A DNA stretch of 64,000 bases, taken from the NCBI RefSeq assembly GCF_051020985.1, contig NC_134999.1:7874001-7938000 (forward strand), given 5' to 3'. Below, one piece after another: positions 1 to 12,726 of this stretch (positions within the stretch are counted from its first letter, which is position 1; the number at the start of each line of letters is the position of its first letter). The position numbers and the translations under genes are program-made. This stretch comes from Nomia melanderi. Taxonomy: Eukaryota; Arthropoda; Insecta; Hymenoptera; Halictidae. The notes beneath the pieces were generated by a model. It worked only from the letters and a program-made list of their open reading frames with translations, made no database searches and was not told the origin of the DNA.

Positions 1-903
1 CGTCCTGGAGTCCCATCACTGCTAAGTCAAATGGCTTCCTCCGTCCTTCCTGGCAATTCTGGCCGACGGAATCCAGGTTTTCCACTTTGGAAACCTGGTT
101 TGTATAGTGTAAAGTCAATTTCGAACAAAAGTATCCCGACCTTCCCATCGGTCACCCGGATGTAGCCTTCGTCCCTATGAGACATCCTCCTGGAGTCCAA
201 TCACTGCTATGTCAAATGGCTACCCCCGACATTCCTGGCAATTCTGCCCGACGGAATCCAAGTTTTCCACTTTGAAGACCTGGTTTGTATAGTCTAAAGT
301 TAATTTCGACGAAAAGTATCCCGAACCACCCATCGGTCAGCCGGATGTAGCCTTGGTCCCTATGAGTCCTCGCCCTGGTGTCCAATCACTGCTAAGTCAA
401 ATGGCTACCCCCGACGTTCCTGGCAATTCTGCCCGACGGAGTCCTAGTTTTCCACTTTGGAAACCTGGATTGTATATTCTAAGGTCAATGTCGACCAAAA
501 GTACCCCGAACTTCCCATCGGCCAGCCGGATGTTGCCTTGGAAACTGAGACCTCGTCCTGGAGTCCCAGCACAGCTAAGTCAAATGGCTACCCCCGACCT
601 TCCTGGCAATTCTGCCCGAGGGAATCCTAGTTTTCCACTTTGGAAACCTGGTTTCGATAGTCTAAAGTCAATTTCGACTAAAAGTATCCCGAACTTCCCA
701 TCGGTCAGCCGGATGTAGGCTTGGATCCTGAGAATTCGTCCTGGAGTCCCATCACTGCTTAGTCAAATGACTACCCCCGAACTTCCTGCCAATTCTGCCC
801 GACGGAGTCCATGTTTTCCACTTTGGCAATCTGGTTTGTATAGTCTAAAGTCAATTTCGACCAAAAGTATTCCGATCTTCCCATCGGTCAGCCGGATGTA
901 GCC

Positions 904-1455
904 TTGGAACCTATGAGACCTCGTCCTGGATTCCAATCACTGCTAAGTCAAATGGCTACCCCCGACATACCTGGCAATTCTTCCCGACGGAATCCAAGTT
1001 TTGCACTTTGGAAACCTGGATTGTATAGTCTAAAGTCAATTTCGACCAAAAGTATCCCGACCTTCCCATCGGTCAGCCGGATGTATCCTTTGTCCTATGA
1101 GACCTCTCCCTGGTGTCCAATCACTTCTAAGTCAAATGGCTTCCCCTGACCTTCCTGGCAATTCTGGCCGACGGAATCCAAGTTTTCCACTTTGGCAACC
1201 TGGTTTGTATAGTCTAAAGTCAATTTCGACCAAAAGTATCCCGAACTTCCCATCGGTCAGCCGGATATAGCCTTGGAACCTATGAGACCTCGTCCTGGAG
1301 ACCCATCACTGCTAAGTCAAATGGCTACCCCCGACCTACCTGGCAATTCTGCCCGACGGAATCCAAGTTTTGCACTTTGGAAACATGGATTGTATAGTCT
1401 AAAGTCAATTTTGACCAAAAGTATCCAGAACTTCCCATCGGTCAGCCGTATGTAG
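904..1455. repeat. Three-monomer segment, copy 1 of an 18-monomer-spaced pair
   Basis: This segment matches 4,230-4,781 at a constant offset of 3,326 bp. Shared rare variants include the GTATCCTTTGTCCTATGAG junction, which lacks one base of the usual CCCTATGAG, and the later ATATAGCCTTGG. Single-base differences separate the copies, for example near the start, where 904 reads TTGGAACCTATGAGACC and 4,230 reads TTGGTCCCTATGAGTCC. Confidence 0.8.
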
Positions 1456-4229
1456 CCTTGGAACCTATGAGTCCTCGTCCTGGAGTCCCATCATAGCTAA
1501 GTCAAATGGCTCCCCCTAACTTCCTCGCAATTCCGGCCGACGGAATCCAAGTTTTCCACTTTGAAAACCTGGTTTGTATCGTCTAAAGTCATTTTCGACC
1601 AAAAGTATCCAGAACTTCCCATTGGTCAGCCGTATGTAGCCTTGGTCCCTATGAGACCTCGCCCTGGTGTCCAATCACTGCTAAGTCAAATGACTACCCC
1701 TGACCTTCATGGCAATTCTGCCCGACGGAATCCAAGTTTTCCACTTTGGAAACATGGATTGTATAGTCTAAGGTCAATTTCGACCAAAAGTATCCCGACC
1801 TTCCCATCGGTCAGCCGGATGTAGCCTTGGTCCCCATGAGACCTCGTCCTGGAGTCCAATCACTGCTAAGTCAAATGGCTTCCCCCGACCTTCCTGGCAA
1901 TTCTGGCCGACGGAATCCAAGTTTTCCAATTTGGAAACCCGGATTGTATAGTCTAAAGTCATTTCCGACCAAAAGTATCCAGACCTTCCCATCGGTCAGC
2001 CGGATGTAGCAATGGTCCCTATGAGATCTCGTCCTGGAGTCCCATCACTGCTAAATCAAATGGCTTCCTCCGACCTTCCTGGCAATTCTGGCCGACGGAA
2101 TCCAAGTTTTCCACTCTGGAAACCTGGATTGTATAGTCTAAAGTCAATTTCGACCAAAAGTATCCCGACCTTCCCATCGGTCAGCCGGATGTAGCCTTGG
2201 TCCCTGTGAGACCTCGTCCTGGAGTCCCATCACTGCTAAGTCAAATGGCTACCCCGACCTTCCTGGCAATTCCGGCCGACGGAATCCAAGTTTTCCACTT
2301 TGGAAACCTGGTTTGTATAGTCTAAAGTCAATTTCGACCAAAAGTATCCCGACCTTCCCATCGGTCAGCCGGAAGTAGCCTTGGTCCCTATGAGACCTCT
2401 CCCTGGTGTCCAATCACTTCTAAGTCAAATGGATTCCCCCGACATTCCTGGCAATCCTGTCCGACGGAATCCAAGTTTTCCACTTTGGCAATATGGTTTG
2501 TATAGTCTAAAGTCAATTTCGACCAAAAGTATTCAGAACTTCCCATCGGTCAGCCGGATGTAGCCTTGGAACCTATGAGATCTCGTCCTGGAGTCCCATT
2601 ACTGCTAAGTCAAATGGCTACCCCCGAAATACCTGGCAATTCTGCCCGACGGAATCCAAGTTTTGCACTTTGGAAACCTGGATTGAATAGTCTAAAGTCA
2701 ATTTTGACCAAAAGTATCCCGACCTTCCCATCGGTCAGCCGGATGTAGCCTTGGTCCCTATGAGACCTCGTCCTGGAGTCCCAGCACTGCTAAGTCAAAT
2801 GGCTTCCCCCGGCCTTCCTGGCACTTCTGGCCGACGGAATCCAAGTTTTCCACTTTGGAAACCTTGAGTGTATAGTCTAAAGTCATTTTCGACCAAAAGT
2901 ATCCCGACCTTCCCATTGGTCAGCCGGATGTAGCCTTGGTCCCTATGAGACCTCTCCCTGGTGTCCAATCACTGCTAAGTCAAATGTCTTCCCCCAACCT
3001 TCCTCGCAATTCTGCCTGACGGAGTCGCAGTTTTCCACTTTGGCAACCTGGCTTGTATAGTCTAAAGTCATTATCGACCAAAAGTATCCAGACCTTCCCA
3101 TCGGTCAGGCGGATGTAGCCTTGGTCCCTATGAGATCTCGTCCTGGAGACGCATCACTGCTAAGTCAAATGGCTACCCCCGACCTTCCTGGCAATTCTGG
3201 CCGACGGAATCCAAGTTTTCCACTTTGGCAATCTGGTTTGTATAGTCTAAAGTCATTTTCGACCAAAAGTATCCAGACCTTCCCATCTATCAGCCGGATG
3301 TAACCTTGGTCCCTATGAGACCTCCTCCTGGTGTCCAATCACCGCTAAGTCAAATGGCTCCCCCGATCTTCCTGGCAATTCTGGCCAACGGAATCCAAGT
3401 TTTCCACTTTGGAAACATGGATTGTATAGTCTAAAGTCTATTTCGACCAAAAGTATCCCGAACTTCCCATTGGTCAGCCGGATGTAGCCTTGGTCCCTAT
3501 GAGACCTCGCCCTGGTGTCCAATCACTGCTAAGTCAAATGACTACGCCTGACCTTCATGGCAATTCTGCCCGACGGAATCCAAGTTTTCCACTTTGGAAA
3601 CATGGATTGTATAGTCTAAGGTCAATTTCGACCAAAAGTATCCCGAACCACCCATCGGTCAGCCGGATGTAGCCTTGGTCCCTATGAGACCTCTCCCTGG
3701 TGTCCAATCACTTCTAAGTCAAATGGCTTCCCCCGACCTTCCTGGCAATTCTGCCCGACGGAATCCAAGTTTTACACTTTGGCAACCTGGTTTGTATAGT
3801 CTAAAGTCAATTTCGACCAAAAGTATCCCGAACTTCCCATTGGTCAGCCGGATGTAGCCTTGGAACCTATGAGACCTCGTCCTGGAGTTCAATCACTTCT
3901 AAGTCAAATGGCTTCCGCCGACCTTACTGGCAATTCTGGCCGACGGAATACAAGTTTTCCACTTTGAAAACCTGGTTTGTATAGTCTAAATTCAATTTCG
4001 ACCAAAAGAATCCCGACCATCCCATCGGTCAGCCGGATGTAGCCTTGGTCCCTATCAGATCTCCCCCTGGTGTCCAATCACCGCTAAGTCAAATGGCTTC
4101 CCCCGACCTTCGTGGCAATTTTGTCCGACGGAATCCAAGTTTTCCACTTTGGCAATCTGGATTGTATAGTCTAAAGTCATTTTCGACCAAAAGTATTCAG
4201 ACCCTCCCATCGGTCAGCCGGATGTAGCC

Positions 4230-4781
4230 TTGGTCCCTATGAGTCCTCGCCCTGGTGTCCAATCACTGCTAAGTCAAATGGCTACACCCGGCATACCTGG
4301 TAATTCTTCCCGACGGAATCCAAGTTTTGCACATTGGAAACCTGGATTGTATAGTCTAAAGTCAATTTCGACCAAAAGTATCCCGACCTTCCCATCGGTC
4401 AGCCGGATGTATCCTTTGTCCTATGAGACCTCTCCCTGGTGTCCAATCACTTCTAAGTCAAATGGCTTCCCCTGACCTTCCTGGCAATTCTGGCCGACGG
4501 AATCAAAGTTTTCCACTTTGGCAACCTGGTTTGTATAGGCTAAAGTCAATTTCGACCAAAAGTATCCCGAACTTCCCATCGGTCAGCCGGATATAGCCTT
4601 GGAACCTATGAGACCTCGTCCTGGAGTCCCATCACTGCTAAGTCAAATGGCTACCCCCGACCTACCTGGCAATTCTGCCCGACGGAATCCAAGTTTTGCA
4701 CTTTGGAAACATGGATTGTATAGTCTAAAGTCAATTTTGACCAAAAGTATCCAGAACTTCCCATCGGTCAGCCGGATGTAG
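4230..4781. repeat. Three-monomer segment, copy 2 of an 18-monomer-spaced pair
   Basis: This is the partner of 904-1,455 (offset 3,326 bp). Its first monomer begins with the TTGGTCCCTATGAGTCC form also seen at 353, 9,956, 15,500 and 29,899, then continues as the 904-type. The first monomer therefore looks like a mosaic of two subtypes. Confidence 0.75.
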
Positions 4782-5520
4782 CCTTGGTCCCTATGAGACC
4801 TCGTCCTGGAGTCCCATCACTGCTAAGTCAAATGACTACCCCCGACCTTCCTGGCAATTCTGTCCAACGGAGTCCCAGTTTTCCACTTTGGAAACCTGGT
4901 TTGTATAGTCTAAAGTCGATTTGGACCAAAAGTATCCCGACCTTCCCATCGGTCAGCCGGATGTAGCCTCCATCCCTATGAGACCTCGTCCTGGAGTCCC
5001 ATCACAGCTAAGTCAAATGGCTACCCCCGACCTTCCTGGCAATTCTGCCCGACGGAATCCTAGTTTTCCACTTTGGAAACCTGGTTTGGATAGTCTAAAA
5101 TCAATTTCGACTAAAAGTATCCCGAACTACACATCGGTCAGCCGGATGTAGCCTTGGAACCTGAGACTTCGTCCTGGAGTCCCGTCACTGCTTAGTCAAA
5201 TGACTACCCCCGACCTTCCTGCCAATTCTGCCCGACGGAGTCCAAGTTTTCCACTTTGGAAACCTGGATTGTATAGTCTAAAGTCAATTTCGACCAAAAG
5301 TATCCCGACCTTCTCATCGGTCAGCCGGATGTAGCCTTGGTCCCTATGAGACATCGTCCTGGAGTCCCTTCACAGCTAAGTCAAATGGCTACCCCCGACC
5401 TTCCTGCCAATTCTGCCCGACGGAGTCCAAGTTTTCCACTTTGGAAACCTGGATTGTATAGTCTAAAGTCAATTTCGACCAAAAGTATCCCGACCTTCCC
5501 ATCGGTCAGCCGGATGTAGC

Positions 5521-8500
5521 CTCCGTCCCTATGAGACATGGTCCTGGAGTCCCATCAATGCTAAGTCAAATGGCTACACCCGACCTTCCTGGCAATTCCG
5601 GCCGTCGGAATCCAAGTTTTCTACTTAGGAAACCTGGATTGTATAGTCTAAAGTCAGTTCCGACCAATAGTATCCCGACCTTCCCATCGGTCAGCCGAAT
5701 GTAGCCTTCGTCCCTATGAGACCTCGTCCTGGAGTCCCATCACTGCTAAATCAAATGGCTACCCCCGACCTTCCTGCCAATTCTGCCCGACGGAATCCAA
5801 GTTTTGCACTTTGGAAACCTGGTTTGTATAGTCTAAAGTCAATTTCGACTAAAAGTATCCCGAACTTCCCATCGGTCAGCCGGATGTAGCCTTGGAACCT
5901 GAGACCTCGCCCTGGAGTCCCATGATTGCTAAGTCAAATGACTACCCCCGACCTTCCTGCCAATTCTGCCCGACAGAGGCCAAGTTTTCCACTTTGGAAA
6001 CCTGGTTTGTACAGTCTAAAGTCAATTTCGACTAAAAGTATCCCGAACTTCCCATCGGTCAGTCGGATGTAGCCATGGAACCTGAGACCTCGTCCTGGAG
6101 TCCCATGACTGCTAAGTCAAATGACTAACCCCGACCTTCCTGGCAATTCTGACCGACAGAGTCCAAGTTTTCCACTTTGGAAACCAGGTTTGTACAGTCT
6201 AAAGTCAATTTCGACTAAAAGTATCCCGAACTTCCCATCGGTCAGCCGGATGTAGCCATGGAACCTGAGACCTCGTCCTGGATTCCCATGACTGCCAAGT
6301 CAAATGACTAACCCCGACCTTCCTGGCAATTCTGACCGACGGAGTCCAAGTTTTCCACGTTGGAAACCTGGTTTGTATAGTCTAAAGTCAATTTCGACCA
6401 AAAGTATCACGACCTTCCCATCGGTCAGCCGGATGTATCCTTCGTCCCTATGTGACATCGTCCTGGAGTCCCATCACTGCTAAGTCAAATGGCTACCCCC
6501 TACCTTCCTGGCAATTCTGGCCGACGGAATCCAAGTTTTCCACTTTGGCAATCTGGTTTGTATAGTCTAAAGTCAATTTCGACCAAAAGTATCCCGACCT
6601 TCCCATCGGTCAGCCCGATGTAGCCTTCGTCCCTATGAGACATGGTCCTGGAGTCCCATCACTGCTAAGTCAAATGGCTACCCCCGACCTTCCTGGCAGT
6701 TCTGCCCGACGGAATCCAAGTTTTGCACTGTGGAAACCTGGATTGTATAGTCTAAAGTCAATTTCGACCAAAAGTATCCCGACATTCCCATCGGTCAGCC
6801 GGATGTAGCCTACGTCCCTATGAGACATCGTCCTGGAGTCCCATCACTGCTAAGTCAAATGGCTACCCCCGACCTTCCTGGCAATTCTGCCCGACGGAAT
6901 CCAAGTTTTGCACTTTGGAAACCTGGATTGTATAGTCTAAAGTCAATTTCGACCAAAAGTATCCCGAACTTCAAATGGGTCAGCCGGTTGTAGCCTTCGT
7001 CCCTATGAGACATCGTCCTGGAGTCCCATCACTGCTAATTCAAATGGCTACCCCCTAACTTCCTGGCAATTCTGGCCGACGGAATCCAAGTTTTCACACA
7101 TAGGAAACCTGGCTTGTATAGTCTAAAGTCAATTTAGAACAAAAGTATCCCGACCTTCCCATCGGTCAGCCGGATGTAGCCTTGGTTTCTATGAGACCAC
7201 TCCCTGGTGTCCAATCACTTCTATGTCAAATGGCTTCCCCCGACCTTCCTGGGAATTCTGGCCGACGGAATCCAAGTTTTCCACTTTGGAAACCTTGATT
7301 GTATAGTCTAAAGTCAATTTCGACCAAAAGTATCCCGAACTTCCCATCGGTAAGCCGGATATAGCCTTGTAACCTATGAGACCTCGTCCTGAAGTCCCAT
7401 CACTGCTAAGTCAAATGGCTACCCCAGACCTACCTGGCAATTCTGCCCGACGGAATCCAAGTTTTGCACTTTGGAAACCTGGATTGTATAGTCTAAAGTC
7501 AATTTTGACCAAAAGTATCCCGAACATCCCATCGGTCAGCCGGATGTAGCCTTGGAACCTATGAGACCTCGTCCTGGAGTCCCATCACTGCTAAGTCATA
7601 TGGCCACCACCGACCTACCTGGCAATTCTGCCCGACGGAATCCAAGTTTTGCACTTTGGAAACCTGGATTGTATAGTCTAAAGTCAATTTCGACCAAAAG
7701 TATCCCGAACTTCCCATGGGTCTGCCGGATTTAGCCTTCGTCCCTATGAGACATCGTCGTGATGTCCCATCACTGCTAAGTCAAATGGCTACCCCCGACC
7801 TTCCTGGCTATTCTGCCCGACGGAATCCAAGTTTTGCACTTTGGAAACCTGGATTGTATAGTCTAAAGTCAATTTCGACCAAAAGTATCCTGACCTTCCC
7901 ATCGGTCAGCCGGGTGTATCCTTTGTCCCTATGAGACCTCTCCCTGGTGTCCAATCACTTCTAAGTCAAATGGCTTCCCCCGACATTCCTGGCAATTCTG
8001 GCCGACGGAATCCAAGTTTTCCACTTTGGCAATCTGTTTTGTATAGTCTAAATTCAATTTCGACCAAAAGTATCCCGAACTTCCCATCGGTCAGCCGGGT
8101 GTAGCCTTGGTCCCTATGAGATCTCGTCCTGGAGTCCCATCACTGCTAAGTCAAATGACTACACCCGACCTTCCTGGCAATTCTGGCCGACGGAATCCAA
8201 GTTTTCCACTTTGGCAATCTGGTTTTTATGGTCTAAAGTCAGTTTCGACCAAAAGTATCCCGACCTTCCCATCGGTCAGCCGGATGTAGCCTTTGTCCCT
8301 ATGAGATCTCGTCCTGGATTCCCATCACTGCAAAGTCAAATGGCTACCCCCAACCTTCCTGGCAATTCTGGCCGACGGAATCCAAGTTTTCCACTTTGGC
8401 AACCTGGATTGTATATTCTAAAGTCATTTTCGACCAAAAGTATCCAGACCTGCCCATGTGTCAGCCGGATGTAGCCTTGGTCCCTATGAGACCTCGCCCT

Positions 8501-9215
8501 GGTGTCCGATCACTGCTAAGTCAAATGACTACCCCCGACCTTCCTGGCAATTCTGGCCGACGGAATCCAAGTTTTCCACTTTGTAAACCTGGTTTGTATA
8601 GTCTAAAGTTAATTTCGACCAAAAGTATCCCGAACTTCCCATCGGTCAGCCGGATATAGCCTTGGAACCTATGAGACCTCGTCCTGGAGTCCCATCACTG
8701 CTAAGTCAAATGACTACCTCCGACCTTCCTGGCAATTCTGCCCGACGGAGTCCAAGTTTTCCACTTTGGAAACCTGGTTTGTATAGTCTGAAGTCAATTT
8801 CGACCAAAAGTATCCCGACCTTCCCTTCGGTCAGCCGGATGTAGCCTTGGTCCCTATGAGACCTCGTCCTGGAGTCCCATCACAGCTAAATCAAACGGCT
8901 CCCCCGACCTTCCTGGCAATTCCGGCCGACGGAATCAAAGTTTTCCACTTTGGAAACCTGGTTTGTATAGTCTAAAGTCAATTTCGACCAAAAGTATCCA
9001 GACCTTCCCATCGGTCAGCCGGACGTAGCCATGGTCCCTATGAGACCTCGTCCTGGAGTCCCATCACTGCTAAGTCAAATGGCTACCCCCGACCTTGCTG
9101 GCAATTCTGCCCGACGGAATCCAAGTTTTCCACTTTGGAAACCTGGACTGTATAGTCTAAAGTGAATTTCGGCCAAAAGTATCCCGACCTTCCAATCGGT
9201 CAGCCGGATGTAGCC
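5521..9215. repeat. Diverged satellite stretch with little higher-order structure
   Basis: About 20 monomers show many private substitutions and few long-range matches to the rest of the window. Many start TTCGTCCCTATGAGACATCG. No gene, RNA or insertion is visible. Local oddities include an altered TTTTCACACATAGGAAACC near 7,091 and a run of three 183-bp monomers at 5,892-6,440. Lower similarity among neighbours suggests this part has escaped recent duplication. Confidence 0.75.
5892..6440. repeat. Local triplet of 183-bp monomers
   Basis: Monomer starts at 5,892, 6,075, 6,258 and then 6,441 are exactly 183 bp apart. Each of the three lacks two bases near the start (GGAACCTGAGACC rather than GGAACCTATGAGACC). 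They share unusual variants such as CCATGA(C/T)TGC, and the second and third share GACTAACCCC and TTCTGACCGAC. They look like a small local amplification of one subtype. Confidence 0.8.
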
Positions 9216-9770
9216 TTGGTCCCTATGAGACCTCTCCCTGGTGTCCAATCACTGCTAAGTCAAATGACTACCCCCGACCTTCCTGGCAATTCTGCCCGAC
9301 GGAGTCCAAGTTTTCCACTTTGGAACCCTGGTTTGTATAGTCTAAAGTCGATTTCGACAAAAAGTATCCCGGCCTTCCCATCGGTCAGCCGGACGTAGCT
9401 TTGGTCCCTATGAGACATCGTCCTGGAGTCCCATCACTGCTAAGTAAAATGGCTAACCCCGACCTTCCTGGCAATTCTGCTAGACGGAATCCAAGTTTCC
9501 CACTTTGGCAACCTGGTTCGTATAGTCTAAAGTCATTTTCGACCAAAAGTATCCCGACCTCCCCATTGGTCAGCCGGATGTAGCCTTCGTCCCTATGAGA
9601 CATCGCCCTGGACTCACTTCACTGCTAAGTCAAATTGCTACCCCCGACCTTGCTGGCAATTCTGCCCGACGGAATCCAAGTTTTCCACTTTGGAAACCTG
9701 GACTGTATAGTCTAAAGTGAATTTCGGCCAAAAGTATCCCGACCTTCCAATCGGTCAGCCGGATGTAGCC
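9031..9770. repeat. Three-monomer (555-bp) offset repeat
   Basis: A rare combination of variants (GACCTTGCTGGCAATT, CCTGGACTGTATAG, AAGTGAATTTCGGCC and CTTCCAATCGG) occurs in the monomer at 9,031-9,215 and again 555 bp later, in the monomer ending near 9,770. The downstream monomers at about 9,216 and 9,771 share the CTCCCTGGTGTCC start. This is a local duplication of a three-monomer unit. The third monomer of the repeat has since been replaced or has diverged. Confidence 0.75.
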
Positions 9771-12726
9771 TTGGTCCCTATGAGACCACTCCCTGGTGTC
9801 CAATCACTGCTAAGTCAAATGGCTTCCCCCGACCTTCCTGGCAATTCTGCCCGACGGAGTCCCAGTTTTCCACTTTGGAAACCTGGTTTGTATAGTCTAA
9901 AGTCATTTTCGACCAAAAGTATCCAGACCTTCCCATCGGTCAGCCGGATGTAGCCTTGGTCCCTATGAGTCCTCGCCCTGGTGTCCAATCACTGCTAAGT
10001 AAAATGGCTACCCCCGACGTTCGTGGCAATTCTGCCCGACGGAGTCCAAGTCTTCCACTTTGGAAACCTGGATTGTATAGTCTAAGGTCAATGTCGACCA
10101 AAAGTATTCCGAACTTCCCATCGGTCAGCTGGATGTAGCCTTGGAACCTGAGACCTCGTCCTGGAGTCCCAGCACTGCTAAGTCTAATGACTACCCCCGA
10201 CCTTCCTGGCAATTCTGTCCAACGGAGTCCCAGTTTTCCACTTTGGAAACATGGTTTGTATAGTCTAAAGTCAATTTCGACCAAAAGTATCCCGACCTTC
10301 CCATCGGTCAGCCGGATGTAGCCTTGGAACCTAGGAGACCTCGTCCTGGAGTCCCATGACTGCTAAGTCAAATCACTACCCCCGACATTCCTGGCAGTTC
10401 TGCCCGACGGAATCCAAGTTTTGCACTTTGGAAACCTGGATTGTATGGTCTAAAGTCTATTTCGGCCAAATGTATCCCGACCTTCCCATCGGTCAGCACG
10501 ATGTAGACTTGGTCCATACGAGACCTCGCCCTGGAGTCCTATCACAGATAAGTCAAATTGCTCCCCCGACTTTCCTGGCAATTCCGGCCGACGGAATCAA
10601 AGTTTTCCACTTTGGAAACCTGGTTTGTATAGTCTAAAGTCAATTTCGACCAAAAGTAACCCGACCTTCCCATCTATCAGCCGGATGTAGCCTTGGTCCC
10701 AATAAGACCTACCCCTGGTGTCCAATCACCGCTAAGTCAAATGACTACCCCTGACCTTCATGGCAATTCTGCCCGACAGAGTCCAAGTTTTCCACTTTGG
10801 AAACCTGGATTGTTTAGTCTAAAGTCAATTTCGAACAAAAGTATCCCGACCTTCCCATCGGTCAGCCGGATGTAGCCTTGCAGCCTATGAGACCTCGTCC
10901 TGGAGTCCCATCACTGCTAAGTCAAATAACTACCCCCGACCTTCCTCCCAATTCTGCCCGACGGAATCCAAGTTTTGCACTTTCGAAACCTGGATTGTAT
11001 GGTCTAAAGTCAATTTAGAACAAAAGTATCCCGACCCTCCCATCGGTCAGCCGGATGTAGCCTTGCAACCTATGAGACCTCGTCCTGGAGTCCCATCACT
11101 GCTAAATCAAATAACTACCCCCGACCTTCCTCCCAATTCTGCCCGACGGAATCCAAGTTTTGCACTTTGGAAACCTGGATTGTATGGTCTAAAGTCAATT
11201 TAGAACAAAAGTATCCCGACCCTCCCATCGGTCAGCCGGATGTAGCCTTGGTCCCTATGAGACCTCTCCCTGGTGCCCAATCACTTCTAAGACAAATGGC
11301 TACCCCCGACATACCTGGCAATTCTGCCCGACGGAATCCAAGTTTTGCACTTTGGAAACCTGGTTTGTATAGTCTAAAGTCATTTTCGACCAAAAGTATC
11401 CAGACCTTCCCATCGGTCAGCCGGATGTAGCCTTGGTCCCTATGAGACCTCGCCCTGGTGTCCAATCGCTGCTAAGTCAAATGGCTACCCCCGACCTTCC
11501 TGGCAATTCTGGCCGACGGAATCCAAGTTTTCCACATTGGAAACCTGGATTGTTTAGTTTAAAGTAAATTTCGACCAAAAGTATACTGACCTTCCCATCG
11601 GTCAGCCGGATGTAGCCTTCGTCCCTATGAGACATCGTCCTGGAGTCCCATCAGTGCTAAGTCAAATGGCTACCCCCAACCTTCCTGGCAATTCTGCCCG
11701 ACGGAATCCAAGTTTTGCACTTTGAAAACCTGGATTGTATAGTCTAAAGTCAATTTCGACCAAAAGTATCCCGACCTTCCCGTCGGTCAGCCGGATGTAG
11801 CCTTGGTCCCTATGAGACCTAGTCCTGGAGTCCCATCACAGCTAAGTCAAATGGCTCCCCCGACCTTCCTGGCAATTCCGGCCGACGGTATCCAAGTTTT
11901 CCACTTTGGAAACCTGGTTTGTATGGTCTAAAGTCAATTTCGACCAAAAGTATCCCGACCTTCCCATCGGTCAGCCGGATGTAGCCTTGGAACCTATGAG
12001 ACATCGTCCTGGAGTCCCATCAGTGCTAAGTCAAATGGCTACCCCCGACATTCCTGGCAATTCTGCCCGACGGAGTCCAAGTTTTCCACTTTGGAAACCT
12101 GGTTTGTATAGTCTAAAGTCAATTTCGACCAAAAGTATCCCGACCTTCCCATCGGTCAGCCGGATGTAGCCTTGCAACCTATGAGACCTCGTCCTGGAGT
12201 CCCATCACTGCTAAGTCAAATCACTACCCCCGACCTTCCTCCCAATTCTGCCCGACGGAATCCAAGTTTTGCACTTTGGAAACCTGGATTGTATGGTCTA
12301 AAGTCAATTTAGAACAAAAGTATCCCGACCCTCCCATCGGTCAGCCGGATGTAGCCTTGGTCCCTATGAGACCTCTCCCTGGTGCCCAATCACTTCTAAG
12401 TCAAATGGTTTCCCCCGACCTTCCTGGCAATTCTGGCCGACGGAATCCAAGTTTTCCGCTTTGACAGCCTGGTTTGTATAGTCCAAATTCAATTTCGATC
12501 AAAAATATCCCGTACTTCCCATCGGTCAGCCGGATATAGCCTTGGAAGCTATGAGTCCTCGTCCTGGAGTCCCATCACTGCTAAGTCAAATGGCTACCCC
12601 CGACATACCTTTCAATTCTGCCCGACGGAATCCAAGTTTTGCACTTTGGAAACCTGGATTGTATAGTCTAAAGTCAATTTCGACCAAAAGTATCCCGACC
12701 TTCCCATCGGTCAGCCGGATGTAGCC

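Larger units (their letters stand above)
1..5520. repeat. Left block: diverged relative of the 21.6-29 kb block
   Basis: About 30 monomers carry private markers also found in the 21.6-24.2 and 26.4-29.0 kb regions, in the same order. They include a monomer with adjacent GGATCC and GAATTC sites (723-737, 21,779-21,793, 26,580-26,594), a monomer variant reading GTATCCTTTGTCCTATGAG (about 1,081, 22,137 and 26,938), CATCTATCAGCC (3,293) and a CCGAACTACACATCGG variant (about 5,129). The shared stretch is longer here than at 21.6-24.2 kb. Inside the block, 904-1,455 and 4,230-4,781 are copies 3,326 bp apart (18 monomers). It has no gene. I infer an older duplication later altered by insertion or loss of monomers. 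Confidence 0.75.

Noticed and set aside
723..737. Adjacent BamHI and EcoRI sites that look like a cloning linker
   Set aside because: The same GGATCC and GAATTC pair occurs at 21,779-21,793 and 26,580-26,594 in the matching monomer, so they are natural variants of the repeat.
7085..7110. TTTTCACACATAGG as an insertion footprint
   Set aside because: It is a small local change with no target-site duplication or foreign sequence.
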